DNA of 64,000 bases from Brevundimonas sp. UBA7506 (GCF_002479495.1 NZ_DLNQ01000010.1:73705-137704), one strand, 5' to 3'. Counted from the stretch's first letter, positions 36,986 through 48,166 are shown. Program-made: numbers and translations. Notes: generated from the letters alone by a model not told the origin.

Positions 36986-38101
36986 ATGAGCGACCAGGCC
37001 CTGAAGACCACCCCCCTCAACGCGGCGCATCGCGCGCTCGGTGCCCGCATGGTCGGGTTCGGCGGCTATGACATGCCGGTCCAGTACGAAGGCGTGCTGG
37101 CCGAGCACCGCTGGACCCGCGAACACGCCGGCCTGTTCGACGTCTCGCACATGGGTCAGGCCAAGATCACCGGCGCTGACGCCATCCAGCAATTCCAGCG
37201 CTTCGTCCCCGGCGACTACGAGATCCTGAAGGCCGGCAAGCAGAAGTACTCGCTGCTGCTGAACGCCGAGGGCGGCATCATGGACGACCTGATGGCCGGA
37301 AAGCCGGACCATGACGGCCTCTATGTCGTAGTCAACGCGGGCAACAAGGACGCCGACTTCGCCTTCCTGAACGCCAACCTGGCCGGCGACGCCAAGCTGA
37401 CCGTGCTGGACGACCGCGCCCTGCTGGCCATCCAGGGACCGGAAGCCGCCGAGGTCATGGCCAGGCACGAACCGGTGCTGGCCGACATGGGCTTCATGGA
37501 TTCGGCGCGCCTGATGCTGTTCGGCGTCGACTGCTATGTCTCGCGCTCGGGCTACACCGGCGAGGACGGCTACGAGATTTCGGTGCCGAACGCCGACGCT
37601 GAACGGGTGTGGAACCTGCTGTTGTCCGACGCCCGCGTGAAGCCGATCGGCCTGGGCGCCCGCGACAGTCTGCGCCTCGAAGCCGGTCTGCCGCTGCACG
37701 GCCACGACATCGACGCCGGGACCACCCCGGTCGAAGCCGCGCTGACGTTCGCCCTGTCGAAGTCGCGCAAGGAAGCCGCCGACTTCAACGGCGCCGAGAC
37801 CATCCTGAAGCAACTGGCCGATAGCCCCTCGCGCGTCCGCATCGGTCTGCACGTCAAGGAAGGCGCCCCGGCCCGCGAAGGCGCCGAGATCGCCGACATG
37901 GAAGGCAATGTCATCGGCAAGATCACCTCGGGCGGCCCGTCGCCGACCCTGGGGCACAACATCGCCATGGGCTACGTCCCGCCGGCCTTCGCCGAGCTGG
38001 GCTCGGACCTGAAAGTCATCGTGCGCGGCAAACCCGCCGCCGCCGAAGTCGTCGCCACCCCCTTCGTGGCCACCCGCTACTATCGCAAACCTAAAGCCTG
38101 A
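36986..38101 (+). CDS. gcvT: Glycine cleavage system T protein (aminomethyltransferase)
   Basis: A 371-residue T protein that transfers the methylene group from the H-protein-bound intermediate to tetrahydrofolate. Blocks include RMVGFGGYDMPVQYEGVLAEH, FDVSHMGQ, SRSGYTGEDGYEIS, LEAGLPLHGHDID and GGPSPTLGHNIAMGYV. ACCGGAGGATGCTCG before the ATG at 36986 is an excellent ribosome site; the open frame further upstream is riboswitch. First gene of gcvT-H-PA-PB. Confidence 0.97.
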   Translation: MSDQALKTTPLNAAHRALGARMVGFGGYDMPVQYEGVLAEHRWTREHAGLFDVSHMGQAKITGADAIQQFQRFVPGDYEILKAGKQKYSLLLNAEGGIMDDLMAGKPDHDGLYVVVNAGNKDADFAFLNANLAGDAKLTVLDDRALLAIQGPEAAEVMARHEPVLADMGFMDSARLMLFGVDCYVSRSGYTGEDGYEISVPNADAERVWNLLLSDARVKPIGLGARDSLRLEAGLPLHGHDIDAGTTPVEAALTFALSKSRKEAADFNGAETILKQLADSPSRVRIGLHVKEGAPAREGAEIADMEGNVIGKITSGGPSPTLGHNIAMGYVPPAFAELGSDLKVIVRGKPAAAEVVATPFVATRYYRKPKA

Positions 38102-38113
38102 GAGATCAGACAC

Positions 38114-38479
38114 ATGCGCTTCACCAAAGATCACGAGTGGGTTCGCCTCGAGGGCGACGTCGCCACGGTCGGCATCTCCAAGCACGCCGCTGACGCCCTG
38201 GGCGACGTGGTGTTCGTCGAGACGCCGGAAGCCGGTAAGACCGTCTCGGTCGGCGACAGCTTCGCCGTCGTGGAATCGGTCAAGGCCGCCTCGGACGTCT
38301 ACGCCCCCGTCGCCGGAGAGGTCATCGAGGGCAACGAGGCCCTGGCCTCGGCCCCGGAAACCGTCAACGCCGATCCCGAAGGCGAAGGCTGGTTCGCCAA
38401 GATCAAGGTCGCCGACGCCTCGGCCGTCGAAGCCCTGATGGATCAGGCCGCCTACGACGCCTACCTGACCACCCTGTAA
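38114..38479 (+). CDS. gcvH: Glycine cleavage system H protein
   Basis: A 121-residue lipoyl carrier. The start [15 protein letters not shown] is typical, and the lipoylated lysine is in [19 protein letters not shown]. It shuttles the aminomethyl group between P, T and L proteins. It lies 12 bases after gcvT; 120 bases with an inverted-repeat element separate it from gcvPA. Confidence 0.97.
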   Translation: MRFTKDHEWVRLEGDVATVGISKHAADALGDVVFVETPEAGKTVSVGDSFAVVESVKAASDVYAPVAGEVIEGNEALASAPETVNADPEGEGWFAKIKVADASAVEALMDQAAYDAYLTTL

Positions 38480-38493
38480 GGCTCCCGCCTTCT

Positions 38494-38590
38494 CCGCTCA
38501 TCCCCGCGGAAGCGGGGACCCAGCTCTTTGGGATCAAGCAGCGGTGTTTGAAGCTTAAACCTGGGTCCCCGCTTCCGCGGGGATGAGCGG
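38494..38590. repeat. Paired inverted hairpin element, family A, copy 2 (inside the gcv operon)
   Basis: Two 30-base arms (38494-38523 and 38561-38590) are perfect inverted copies around a 37-base spacer. The core CCCCGCGGAAGCGGGG differs from copy 1 at one position. The right arm ends 9 bases before the gcvPA start codon, where a ribosome site would be expected. Confidence 0.88.
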
Positions 38591-38599
38591 AACAAAGTA

Positions 38600-39946
38600 A
38601 TGCGCTACCTCCCCCTGACGCCCGACGACCGTGAGGCCATGCTGGCCGCCATCGGCGCCAAATCCATCGACGACCTGTTCATCGACGTGCCGCAGGCCGC
38701 GCGCCGCGACGGCTTTGTCGACCTGCCCCGCGTGGCGGGCGAACTGGAGGTCGAACGCGCCCTCTCGGCCATGGCGGGCAAGAACGCCACGGCCTCGACC
38801 GTCCCCTTCTTCTGCGGCGCCGGCGCCTACAAGCATCACGTCCCGGCCACGGTCGATCACGTGATCCAGCGGTCGGAATTCCTGACCAGCTACACCCCCT
38901 ATCAGCCGGAAATCGCGCAGGGCACCCTGCAGTACCTGTACGAGTTCCAGACCCAGGTCGCGAACCTGACCGGCATGGAAGTCGCGAACGCCTCGCTCTA
39001 TGACGGCTCGACCGCCATGGCCGAGGGCGTGCTGATGGCCACCCGCGTGACCCGCCGCAACAAGGCCGTCATCTCAGGCGGCGTGCACCCGCACTACGTC
39101 AAGGCCACCGAGACCGTGGTGCACGCCGTCGGCGTCGAGACTGAAGCCCTGACCGCCGCCGTTGACGCCGAAGACGCCGTCATCGCCGCCATCGACAAGG
39201 ACACGGCCTGCGTCGTCGTCCAGACCCCCAACGTCTTCGGCACCGCCACCGACGTCACGAAGATCGCCGCGGCCGCTCACGCCGCCGGCGCCCTGCTGAT
39301 CGTCGTCGTCACCGAAGCCGTGTCGATGGGCCTGCTGAAGTCGCCCGGCGAAATGGGCGCCGACATCGTCGCGGCCGAAGGCCAGTCGATCGGCAACGCC
39401 CTGAACTTCGGCGGCCCCTACATCGGCCTGTTCGCCACCCGCGAGAAGCTGCTGCGCCAGACGCCCGGCCGCTACTGCGGTGAGACGGTCGACGCCGACG
39501 GCCGTCGCGGCTTCGTCCTGACCCTGTCCACGCGCGAGCAGCACATCCGCCGCGACAAGGCCACGTCGAACATCTGCACCAACTCGGGCCTCTGCTGCCT
39601 GGCCTTCACCATCCACATGAGCCTGCTGGGCGAGACGGGCCTGCGCCAGATGGCCCTGCTCAACCACGAGAAGGCGCTCGCCACCCGCGACGCCCTCGCC
39701 GCCATTCCGGGCGTCGAGATCCTGACCCCGCGCTTCTTCAACGAGTTCGCGGTCAAGCTGCCCAGGAACGCCGCCGAGGTCGTCCAGACCCTGGCCGACC
39801 ACCACATCCTGGCGGGCGTGCCCTACAGCCGCCTGAACCCGGAAGCGGGCCTCGACGACGTCCTGCTGGTCGCCGCCACCGAGACCACGCTGGACGCCGA
39901 CATCAAGATCATGGCGAGCGCGCTCGCCAAGGTCCTGGCCGCCTAA
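38600..39946 (+). CDS. gcvPA: Glycine dehydrogenase (decarboxylating) subunit 1
   Basis: The 448-residue N-terminal half of a split P protein. It has [69 protein letters not shown] and [19 protein letters not shown]. With GcvPB it forms the PLP enzyme that decarboxylates glycine. The start codon is ATG at 38600, directly after the right arm of the A-type repeat; no clear Shine-Dalgarno is visible there. Confidence 0.97.
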   Translation: MRYLPLTPDDREAMLAAIGAKSIDDLFIDVPQAARRDGFVDLPRVAGELEVERALSAMAGKNATASTVPFFCGAGAYKHHVPATVDHVIQRSEFLTSYTPYQPEIAQGTLQYLYEFQTQVANLTGMEVANASLYDGSTAMAEGVLMATRVTRRNKAVISGGVHPHYVKATETVVHAVGVETEALTAAVDAEDAVIAAIDKDTACVVVQTPNVFGTATDVTKIAAAAHAAGALLIVVVTEAVSMGLLKSPGEMGADIVAAEGQSIGNALNFGGPYIGLFATREKLLRQTPGRYCGETVDADGRRGFVLTLSTREQHIRRDKATSNICTNSGLCCLAFTIHMSLLGETGLRQMALLNHEKALATRDALAAIPGVEILTPRFFNEFAVKLPRNAAEVVQTLADHHILAGVPYSRLNPEAGLDDVLLVAATETTLDADIKIMASALAKVLAA

Positions 39947-39961
39947 AGGGAGTTTGGAACC

Positions 39962-41542
<1,581 letters not shown>

Positions 41543-41565
41543 GGCTGCGAACCCGACTTGAAGTG

Positions 41566-41598
41566 AAACGCCGTGTCTTTCGAGACACGGCGTTTTGC
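41566..41598 (+). terminator. Rho-independent terminator of the gcv operon
   Basis: A perfect 13-bp stem (AAACGCCGTGTCT at 41566-41578 with AGACACGGCGTTT at 41583-41595) with a TTCG tetraloop. The T-tract is short (TTTTGC). It begins 23 bases after the gcvPB stop. Confidence 0.85.
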
Positions 41599-41712
41599 AT
41601 TTCAGAGGCCTCTTACGAAAGCTTCATGGGCACGCCACGGTTCGGCCTTGTCACCCGTGTCTAGGATAGGCTGACAGCCTCTCCCAAGGCCGTCGCCGCT
41701 CCTCCCCCGACC

Positions 41713-42135
41713 GTGACGCCCGTGACCCTCGCCCTGATCCCCTTCCGCGCCGACAGCCGGCCTCGCTCGAGGCCCGGCCTGCTGCGTCGTGCGAAGCGTC
41801 TGAGCATGATGGCGCTGGGCTTCCTGGTCATCGGCCTGGGCATCCTGATCGCCCCCCTGCCCGGCCCCGGCGGCGTCCCGGTCATCGCTCTGGGACTGGT
41901 TCTGCTGCTGCGCAATTCCTGGTGGGCCAAGCGCCAGTTCATCCGCGCCCAGCACGCCCGGCCCAAGTGGGTCTATCCCTTCCGCCGCCTGATGCGGAAG
42001 AAGCCGGAGATCGCGCCGGTCTTCTGGCAGCAGGCCCTGCGCGCCGAGAAGGTGGTGCTTCGTAAACGCCCCTCGCGGCAACTGATCCGGGTTCGCAAAC
42101 GCGCTCGCCGCGTCCTGCGCCGCGCCTTCCGCTGA
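41713..42135 (+). CDS. PGPGW-like small transmembrane protein
   Basis: A 140-residue protein with two hydrophobic stretches around the motif APLPGPGGVPVIALGLVLLL, typical of the PGPGW family of putative membrane proteins, then NSWWAKR and a long strongly basic tail (KRPSRQLIRVRKRARRVLRRAFR). The start is a GTG at 41713; a second GTG at 41722 is possible. The basic tail might contact nucleic acid or phospholipid heads. Function unknown. Confidence 0.7.
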   Translation: MTPVTLALIPFRADSRPRSRPGLLRRAKRLSMMALGFLVIGLGILIAPLPGPGGVPVIALGLVLLLRNSWWAKRQFIRAQHARPKWVYPFRRLMRKKPEIAPVFWQQALRAEKVVLRKRPSRQLIRVRKRARRVLRRAFR

Positions 42136-42254
42136 ACAGCGACGCTTCGCCGCACACGGTAACGTGAACGGCGGTGCGATCGCGTTTGCGCCGAACGGCG
42201 TATGCTCATCCTCGCGTAGTCAAAAAGCAGATGGCGTTGGGAGGCGCTTTTCTC

Positions 42255-42725
42255 ATGATGTCACGCGTAAAACAGGGAATCGCCGCCGGCTTTGCAGCCA
42301 CCGTCGCGGTCTCCATTCTTGAAGCGGCGAACCTGCTGTTCGCCAAGATTTTCGATCCCTTCCCCGAAATCGTCGCCCGCATGTTCCAGTTGGGCGACAA
42401 CCTGATGGCGGGGTGGGCCATCCACTTCGTGATCGGGTCCCTGGTCATGGGACCGCTGTTCGCGCTTCTCTATCCCCGTCTGCCGACCAATACGCCCGAA
42501 ACCAAGGGCATATTGTTCGCCGTAGCGGCCTGGGTAGGCATGATGCTGATCATCAGCATGATGGGCGATCCGCGCACCTTCTCGGGCAGCGCCGGCTTCG
42601 GCACCTTCGGCTGGATGCTGATCACCCACATGATCTTCGGCGGGGTGATGGGCAATGTCTTCGCCCGCCTGCTGGCTCGCGAGAAACGCGCCGCCGGCTT
42701 CATCCACGGCGCCCCCGCCCACTAA
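42255..42725 (+). CDS. DUF6789-like membrane protein
   Basis: A protein of about 156 residues with four predicted helices (GIAAGFAATVAVSILEAANLLF; MAGWAIHFVIGSLVMGPLFALLY; GILFAVAAWVGMMLIISMMG; GWMLITHMIFGGVMGNVFARLL). The pattern fits the DUF6789 family. GGGAGGCG at 42239-42246 supports the ATG at 42255, with a second ATG directly after it. The upstream open frame is not needed. The role is unknown. It is convergent with the ATP synthase genes. Confidence 0.7.
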   Translation: MMSRVKQGIAAGFAATVAVSILEAANLLFAKIFDPFPEIVARMFQLGDNLMAGWAIHFVIGSLVMGPLFALLYPRLPTNTPETKGILFAVAAWVGMMLIISMMGDPRTFSGSAGFGTFGWMLITHMIFGGVMGNVFARLLAREKRAAGFIHGAPAH

Positions 42726-42746
42726 GAAGGGCGCGCGTCTGAAATG

Positions 42747-42776
42747 CAAAAGGCCCCGCCGTCGCCGGCGGGGCCT
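42747..42776 (-). terminator. Terminator of the F0 ATP synthase genes
   Basis: A perfect 11-bp stem (42751-42761 with 42766-42776, AGGCCCCGCCG and its complement) with a TCGC loop. On the minus strand it is followed by TTTGCATTTC, so it fits termination downstream of atpF (stop at 42802) better than of the plus-strand gene. Confidence 0.7.
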
Positions 42777-42801
42777 GATGTGCTTGTCACTGTAACCGCG
42801 G

Positions 42802-43317
42802 TCAGTTCAGCTTGTCGCCGATCTGGGCGATGGCGGCGTCGATCAGCGGATCCGACTTGGCGGCGGCCAGACGGGCGGTCAGGATGTCCTGAGCAGCCTT
42901 GGCGGCCAGGTCGGCGGCCACAGCCTTGACCTCGGTCGTGGCCTGGGCCTCGGCTTGGGCGATGCGACGCTCGGCCAGGGCCTGACGACGGGTCAGGGCC
43001 TCTTCCAGCTTGGCCTTGGCTTCGGCCTCGATGCGACGAGCGTCAGCTTCGGCGGCGGCCAGCATGTCAGCGGCCTGGGCTTCGGCTTCGGCCTTCTCCT
43101 GACGGATTTGGGCCAGCATGGCTTCGGCTTCGGCGCGCAGGCGAGCGGCTTCGTCCAGTTCCGACTGAATCTTGGCGCCCTTGTCGTCCAGGGCCTTGGC
43201 GACCATTTTCGGCACGCCGGCGGCGATGACGATGGCCACAAAGATCAGCAGGCCGACCAGGACCCACAGTTCAGCGCTGCCGAGGCTCCAGAAGCCCGGC
43301 TCCATGAACATGTTCAT
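42802..43317 (-). CDS. atpF: F0F1 ATP synthase subunit b
   Basis: A 171-residue b subunit: one N-terminal membrane helix (LWVLVGLLIFVAIVIAAGV), then a long Ala/Glu/Lys-rich coiled coil that forms the peripheral stalk. Last gene of the F0 cluster, one base after the b' gene. Position and sequence (MEPGFWSLGSAELWVLVGLL) fit b rather than b'. Confidence 0.93.
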   Translation of the reverse strand: MNMFMEPGFWSLGSAELWVLVGLLIFVAIVIAAGVPKMVAKALDDKGAKIQSELDEAARLRAEAEAMLAQIRQEKAEAEAQAADMLAAAEADARRIEAEAKAKLEEALTRRQALAERRIAQAEAQATTEVKAVAADLAAKAAQDILTARLAAAKSDPLIDAAIAQIGDKLN

Positions 43318-43318
43318 A

Positions 43319-43900
43319 TCAGGCGGCTCCCTTGACGGCGGCGGCGACTTCAGCGGCGGTCGGGGCCTTGCCCGTCAGACGCTCGATCATGGCGTGAGCC
43401 GTGTCGGCGGCGACGGTCGAGACATGAACCATGGCGGCGTCGCGGGTCTTGGCGATGGCGGCCTCGGCTTCGGCGATGCGCGCCGAAACGACGGCTTCTT
43501 CCTGGGCCTGACGCGCCTGAGCTTCCTCGGCGACGCGGGCCTTGGCGGCGACGGCGGTGGCGCGAGCCTCGGCCCGGGCCTTTTCGACCTCGGCCTTGGC
43601 GGCTTCGGCCTGACCGGCGGCTTCGGCCTGAACCGAACGCGCGGTGGCGACCGCCGACGAAATGGTCTCGGCCCGTTCGTCAAGCACGCGACGCAGACGC
43701 GGCGCGAAGACCTTGGCGATCAGGATGTAGAGAATGACGAACAGGAACAGCAGGTAGACGATCTGCCCGCCCCAGTGGGCGAAGTCGAACTGCGGCAGGC
43801 CGCCCGATTCGTGATGGGCTTCCGGAACCGCCGTCTCGGTGTGCAGATCCGCCTCAACCGAAGGCGGGATCGCAGCAATAGGGGTAGGTGTCGTGGCCAT
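43319..43900 (-). CDS. atpG: F0F1 ATP synthase subunit b'
   Basis: A 193-residue b' subunit with a polar N-terminal extension, a membrane helix (GGQIVYLLFLFVILYILIAKVFAP) and an Ala-rich coiled coil with RARATAVAAKARVAEE-type repeats. Alphaproteobacteria use a b/b' heterodimer as the stator. It lies between atpE and atpF as expected. Confidence 0.93.
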   Translation of the reverse strand: MATTPTPIAAIPPSVEADLHTETAVPEAHHESGGLPQFDFAHWGGQIVYLLFLFVILYILIAKVFAPRLRRVLDERAETISSAVATARSVQAEAAGQAEAAKAEVEKARAEARATAVAAKARVAEEAQARQAQEEAVVSARIAEAEAAIAKTRDAAMVHVSTVAADTAHAMIERLTGKAPTAAEVAAAVKGAA

Positions 43901-43988
43901 AACCGTGCTGTCGAAAATCAGAATGAAGGCGGCGCCGCGGACCCCAGGCCCAGCGGCGCCGACTCGAAAAGGCGTTCGGGTGAACCGA

Positions 43989-44213
43989 TCAGCCGAAGAT
44001 CATCAGGACGCCCAGCACGAAGGCCAGGATGCCCAGGGCTTCCGCCAGGGCGGCGCCGACGAACAGGTTGCCGACTTGGCCGGCGGCGGCCGACGGGTTG
44101 CGCAGGGCGCCCGACAGGAATTGGCCGAAGATGTTGCCCACGCCGACGGCCGAGCCGATCATGCCGAGGGTAGCCAGACCGGCGCCGATGTACTTGGCGG
44201 CTTCAGCGTCCAT
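43989..44213 (-). CDS. atpE: F0F1 ATP synthase subunit c
   Basis: A 74-residue hairpin proteolipid: helix 1 rich in glycine ([20 protein letters not shown]), polar loop with ALRNPSA, and helix 2 with the proton-carrying glutamate in [16 protein letters not shown]. It forms the rotor ring. A carboxylate of Glu type and no sodium-site Gln pattern suggest proton coupling. Confidence 0.97.
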   Translation of the reverse strand: MDAEAAKYIGAGLATLGMIGSAVGVGNIFGQFLSGALRNPSAAAGQVGNLFVGAALAEALGILAFVLGVLMIFG

Positions 44214-44269
44214 GATGTGTATCCTAGAGTTGGAGTTTGGAGGTTGGGGTTTAGAGACTGGTCCAGCCC

Positions 44270-45055
44270 TTAGTGGGCGTGGTCCAGGTTGACCACATCA
44301 TTGAGATAGATGCAGGCCAGAACGGCGAAAACGAAAGCCTGAAGGAAGGCCACGAGGAATTCCAGAGCCGTCAGCGCGACGACCATGCCCAGCGACAGAG
44401 CGGCGACCGGGAAGGCCAGCAGGTTCAGACCGCCGCCCATGGCCAGAGCGCCCAGGGAGACGACGAAACCGGCGAAGATCTTCAGCGCCACGTGACCGCC
44501 CAGCATGTTGCCGAACAGACGAAGGGCCAGGGTGACCGGACGCAGCAGGAACGAGACGAACTCGATCAGGCCGACCACAGGGCGCAGCGCCAGCGGCGCG
44601 CCCATGGGCCAGAACAGCTTGAAGAAGCCCAGACCGTTCTTGGCGAAACCGACCACGACCACCAGACCGAAGGTCAGGACCGCGAAGGTCACCGTCACGG
44701 CCAGTTGCGAGGTGGCGGTGAAGGTCATGAACATGCCGAGGATGTTCATGATCAGGATCAGGGTGAACAGGGTGAAGATGAAGGGGAAATACTTGCGCCC
44801 CTCGTGACCGATGATCGAGTCGGTCAGGTTGTCGATCATGCCGAACAGGCTCTCGCCTGCCGCCTGCAGGCGCCCCGGCACGACCTTGGCGCCCGAGGTG
44901 ACCATGGCCAGGAAGCCGACCACCAGGATGAAACCCAGGGTCATGGCGATGTGCGAATTGGTGATGGCGAGATCAACCACGCCCACGCCGGGCAGCGTGA
45001 CGTCGGGAAGGTCCACGACCTTCTGGATCTGGAACTGGTGAATCGGATCGGCCAT
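44270..45055 (-). CDS. atpB: F0F1 ATP synthase subunit a
   Basis: A 261-residue membrane subunit forming the proton half-channels. The essential arginine is in [14 protein letters not shown]; other blocks are [20 protein letters not shown] and [15 protein letters not shown] at the C-terminus. The order atpI-atpB-atpE-b'-b on the minus strand is the usual alphaproteobacterial F0 cluster; the F1 genes are elsewhere. Confidence 0.97.
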   Translation of the reverse strand: MADPIHQFQIQKVVDLPDVTLPGVGVVDLAITNSHIAMTLGFILVVGFLAMVTSGAKVVPGRLQAAGESLFGMIDNLTDSIIGHEGRKYFPFIFTLFTLILIMNILGMFMTFTATSQLAVTVTFAVLTFGLVVVVGFAKNGLGFFKLFWPMGAPLALRPVVGLIEFVSFLLRPVTLALRLFGNMLGGHVALKIFAGFVVSLGALAMGGGLNLLAFPVAALSLGMVVALTALEFLVAFLQAFVFAVLACIYLNDVVNLDHAH

Positions 45056-45070
45056 GGGGCCTTTCGCTCC

Positions 45071-45433
45071 TTAGTCTTTCTCGCCGGCTTCCTCGAAGGG
45101 GATGGCCTCAGCCTGTATCCCCGCCGCCTTAGCCTGCGCCATCAGCCGATTGGCCGTCCGGCGCGCCATCCACAACGACAAGGCGAAGCCCAACAGGACC
45201 CCGCCGATCAAACCCCAAGGCGCCGTGCCGAACACACGGTCGACGCCGAATCCAATAGCAATCCCTACGATCACGCCGCCGAGCAATTCGGCGATGATCT
45301 TGTAGGCCTGGCTCGTCACGGCATGCGCCGAGATTTCCGCCGACCGGGCGTTGGCCGTCCGCGCCTCAAGTTCGGATGCGCTCTTGGCGAGGCGTGCGAT
45401 CACCTCTTCGCGCGATTCCTTCGTAGGAGACAT
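45071..45433 (-). CDS. atpI: ATP synthase accessory protein AtpI
   Basis: A 120-residue protein with a polar N-terminal helix and two membrane helices (ELLGGVIVGIAIGFGVDRVFG and GLIGGVLLGFALSLWMARR), typical of alphaproteobacterial AtpI. It helps c-ring assembly and Mg uptake in related systems. The open frame extends to 45538, but the ATG at 45433 (MSPTKESREEV, preceded by a GGAG-type site) is the likely start. 15 bases upstream of atpB. Confidence 0.85.
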   Translation of the reverse strand: MSPTKESREEVIARLAKSASELEARTANARSAEISAHAVTSQAYKIIAELLGGVIVGIAIGFGVDRVFGTAPWGLIGGVLLGFALSLWMARRTANRLMAQAKAAGIQAEAIPFEEAGEKD

Positions 45434-45612
45434 GGTTGCTTCGCCCAGCGCCCGGCGAGAACGCCGAGAAGGTCTGAATTCGGCGCGGAACCTATAGACC
45501 GAGGGGCGGAAGGTCAAGACGCGGAAACCGACTGCCAAGAACCTGAAAATTCAGCATTTATTGCTGGTTCCGTCTCGGCCGTGGCGATGCGTCGCTGCCT
45601 GTAGCGCGACTC

Positions 45613-46278
45613 TCAGTCCTCGCTGACGAAATCCTGGGCGAACTCGGGCGACGCCTCGTCCAGCGCGGTCAGCAGATCCTCGCCCTCGCTGTCGCCGCTG
45701 CGGGTCGGATCCGGGACTTCGAAGCCCACGGGGATCGACAGATCCAACAGGCCCGCCGCCTTCATCTCCTGCACGCCCGGCAGGTCGTAGAGACTGGCCA
45801 GGCTGAAATGCTCCAGGAAGCGATCGGTCGTGGCGTAGGTGACAGGCCGACCCGGCGTGCGCCGACGCCCGCGCAGCCGCACGAAGTCCATCTCCAGCAG
45901 CAGGTCCAGCGTCCCCTTGGACAGGGAGACGCCGCGCACGCTCTCGATCTCGGCGCGGGTGCAGGGCTGGTGATAGGCGATGATGGCCAGGGTCTCGAGC
46001 GCGGCCTTGGACAGGCGGCGCGGCTCCTCGCGCTCCTCGGTCATCAGGAAGGCCAGGTCGGCGGCGGTGCGGAAGCGCCAGCGGTCGGCCACGCATTCCA
46101 GCTCGACTCCGCGCCCCTGATAACGCTGACGCAGGGCGGCGATGGCCCGGCCCGCGTCGGCGCCCTCAGGCAAACGGCGCGCGATCTCGGCCGCCGACAG
46201 CGGGGCGGCAGCGGCGAACAGCAGGGCCTCGACCCGGCGTTCGATCTCGGTGTCGTCGGGGGTGAAGGTCAGGCTCAC
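45613..46278 (-). CDS. scpB: Segregation and condensation protein B
   Basis: A 221-residue ScpB, the kleisin-associated winged-helix subunit of the SMC-ScpAB condensin. IERRVEALLFAAAAPLSAAEIARRLPEG, KAALETLAIIAYHQPCTRAEIESVRGV and GRRRTPGRPVTYATTDRFLEHFSLASL are characteristic. The start overlaps the scpA stop by 4 bases. In many alphaproteobacteria tatABC follows; here atpI does, 180 bases on. Confidence 0.95.
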   Translation of the reverse strand: MSLTFTPDDTEIERRVEALLFAAAAPLSAAEIARRLPEGADAGRAIAALRQRYQGRGVELECVADRWRFRTAADLAFLMTEEREEPRRLSKAALETLAIIAYHQPCTRAEIESVRGVSLSKGTLDLLLEMDFVRLRGRRRTPGRPVTYATTDRFLEHFSLASLYDLPGVQEMKAAGLLDLSIPVGFEVPDPTRSGDSEGEDLLTALDEASPEFAQDFVSED

Positions 46279-47105
46279 GGCGTCAGTTCCAGCGGTTGGC
46301 CGAAGCCCCGGCGTTTGAGGAAGAGGTCGGCGAAGGCCTCGGCCTGGCGCACGTCCATGGCCCCCTCCTTCACCAGCTCAAGACTGGCCGACAGGGTGGA
46401 GGCGGTATAGCTGGCCTGGCTGGGCCCCTCCCCGTCTTCGTCCTCGCGGGCGGGCGCCACCTGATCCAGCGGGGTCCAGTCGGCCAGACGCGGCATCATG
46501 GAGCGCAGCCAGTCGCGCGCGGCCTCCAGCTGGAAGGCCTCGACCCGCTGACCGGGCGCATAGTTGCGACGTTCCTCGCGCCGACGCTGGGCGACATAGG
46601 CGGCCATTAGCTCATAGAGGCTGGCGTCGACGCGGTCGGACGGGATGATGACAGTGGCTTCGGGATCGCCGCGGGTGAAGACGTCGCGCTTTAGTTGCGG
46701 GCGGCTGGTGATGGCCTCGACCGAGCGGCGCATGGCCTCGAGCTTCTGCAGACGGAAGGCCAGGGCTGCGGCCATTTCCTCGGCCGGCGGCTCCTCGGCC
46801 TTGCCCTTTTCGTTGCGGGGCAACAGCAGACGCGACTTCAGATAGGCCAGCCAGGACGCCATCACGAGGTAGTCCGCCGCCATGGCGAAGTTGCGCCGCC
46901 GCGCCTCGTGAACGAAGGCCAGATACTGTTCCGCCAGCTTGGTGATGGACAGCTTCAGCAGGTCCACCTTCTGCGTGCGCGCCAGCGCCAGCAGGACATG
47001 CAGCGGTCCTTCATAGCCTTCCAGATCGACGACGAAGGCCTCGGCGGCTTCAGCATCATCGACGGCGGCGAAGTCCAGATTGGGCTGGAACGCCTGATCC
47101 ATCAT
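46275..47105 (-). CDS. scpA: Segregation and condensation protein A (kleisin)
   Basis: A protein of about 276 residues. FVVDLEGYEGPLHVLLALARTQKVDLLKLSI, AADYLVMASWLAYLKSRLLLP and the C-terminal MDVRQAEAFADLFLKRRG are hallmarks of ScpA, which bridges SMC heads. The ATG at 47105 leaves a one-base gap from nagZ; an ATG at 47129 overlapping nagZ by 23 bases is the alternative. scpB overlaps its end. Confidence 0.95.
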   Translation of the reverse strand: MMDQAFQPNLDFAAVDDAEAAEAFVVDLEGYEGPLHVLLALARTQKVDLLKLSITKLAEQYLAFVHEARRRNFAMAADYLVMASWLAYLKSRLLLPRNEKGKAEEPPAEEMAAALAFRLQKLEAMRRSVEAITSRPQLKRDVFTRGDPEATVIIPSDRVDASLYELMAAYVAQRRREERRNYAPGQRVEAFQLEAARDWLRSMMPRLADWTPLDQVAPAREDEDGEGPSQASYTASTLSASLELVKEGAMDVRQAEAFADLFLKRRGFGQPLELTP

Positions 47106-47106
47106 G

Positions 47107-48159
47107 TCAGGCTTGCGCCTCGCCGACATCGGGGCCTTTGGCGGCGTCGAAACGACCGCTCAGGGCCGCCTCCAACCGAGCGCGGGCCTCGGCCACGTCG
47201 AGCGGTTCGGGCGTATGGACGATGCGGGCCAGCGCGGCCTGGGCCCGGCGCCGGGCCTCGCCCTTCAGCTTGCCGGTCCCTTCGGCCACCTGACGCATTT
47301 CAGCGAGGTCGCCGTTGCAATGCAGGATGACGTCGCAGCCCGCCTTCAGCGACTGTTCGGCGCGTTCGGTCAGGGTCCCCGACAGGGCCTGCATCGACAG
47401 ATCGTCGGACATGATGAGGCCAGAGAAGCCCAGATGCTCGCGCATCAGGCGGATGCCCTTCTTCGAGGTCGTGGCCGGGCGCTTGGCGTCGACGGCGGTA
47501 AAGACGACGTGGGCCGTCATCGCCATCGGCATGTCCGACAGGGCCTTGAACGGGGCGAAGTCCCAGGCGTCCAGCGTGGCCAGGTCCGTCTCGACCACCG
47601 GCAGGTCGTGGTGGCTGTCGGCGAAGGCGCGGCCGTGGCCGGGGATGTGCTTGATGATGGGCAGGACGCCGCCCGCCAGCAGCCCTTCCGCCGCCGCCCG
47701 GCCCAGCTGGGTCACGGTGGCGGGGTCATGGGCATAGGCGCGGTCGCCGATGATGTCGTGGGCGCCCGGCACCGGCACGTCCAGCACCGGCACGCAGTCC
47801 ACGGTGATGCCCAGTTCGCGCAGGTCGTGGGCGATCAGCCGCGCCCCCAGACGCACCAGTTCGCGCGCCGCCATCGGATCATTGACGGCCTTCAGATAGG
47901 CCGAGCCGGGCGGATATTTGGGCCAGTGCGGCGGGCCGAGACGCTGCACCCGGCCGCCTTCCTGATCGATCAGGACGGGGGCGTCGGCGCGGCCCACGCT
48001 GTCGCGCAGATCGTCAACCAGCGCCTTGACCTGGGCCGGCGTGTCCACGTTGCGGCGGAACAGGATGAAGCCCCAGGGTTTGGTCTCGGCGAAGAAGGCG
48101 CGCTCCTCCGCCGTCAGCCTGTGGCCGGAACAGCCGTAGATGGCGGCGGAGGTCATCAA
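47107..48159 (-). CDS. nagZ: Beta-N-acetylhexosaminidase (GH3)
   Basis: A 350-residue cytosolic NagZ that removes GlcNAc from anhydro-muropeptides in cell wall recycling. LIDQEGGRVQRL, IKHIPGHGRAFADSHHDLP (catalytic His loop) and GLIMSDDLSMQAL (nucleophile Asp) are intact. It lies between the SPOR gene (7-base gap) and scpA, an arrangement common in alphaproteobacteria. Confidence 0.96.
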   Translation of the reverse strand: MMTSAAIYGCSGHRLTAEERAFFAETKPWGFILFRRNVDTPAQVKALVDDLRDSVGRADAPVLIDQEGGRVQRLGPPHWPKYPPGSAYLKAVNDPMAARELVRLGARLIAHDLRELGITVDCVPVLDVPVPGAHDIIGDRAYAHDPATVTQLGRAAAEGLLAGGVLPIIKHIPGHGRAFADSHHDLPVVETDLATLDAWDFAPFKALSDMPMAMTAHVVFTAVDAKRPATTSKKGIRLMREHLGFSGLIMSDDLSMQALSGTLTERAEQSLKAGCDVILHCNGDLAEMRQVAEGTGKLKGEARRRAQAALARIVHTPEPLDVAEARARLEAALSGRFDAAKGPDVGEAQA

Positions 48160-48166
48160 TCAGGCC

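Noticed and set aside
42136..42254. Possible EcfG/general-stress promoter upstream of the DUF6789-like gene
   Set aside because: GAAC-like and CGT-like boxes exist but not with the GGAAC-(16-17)-CGTT spacing.
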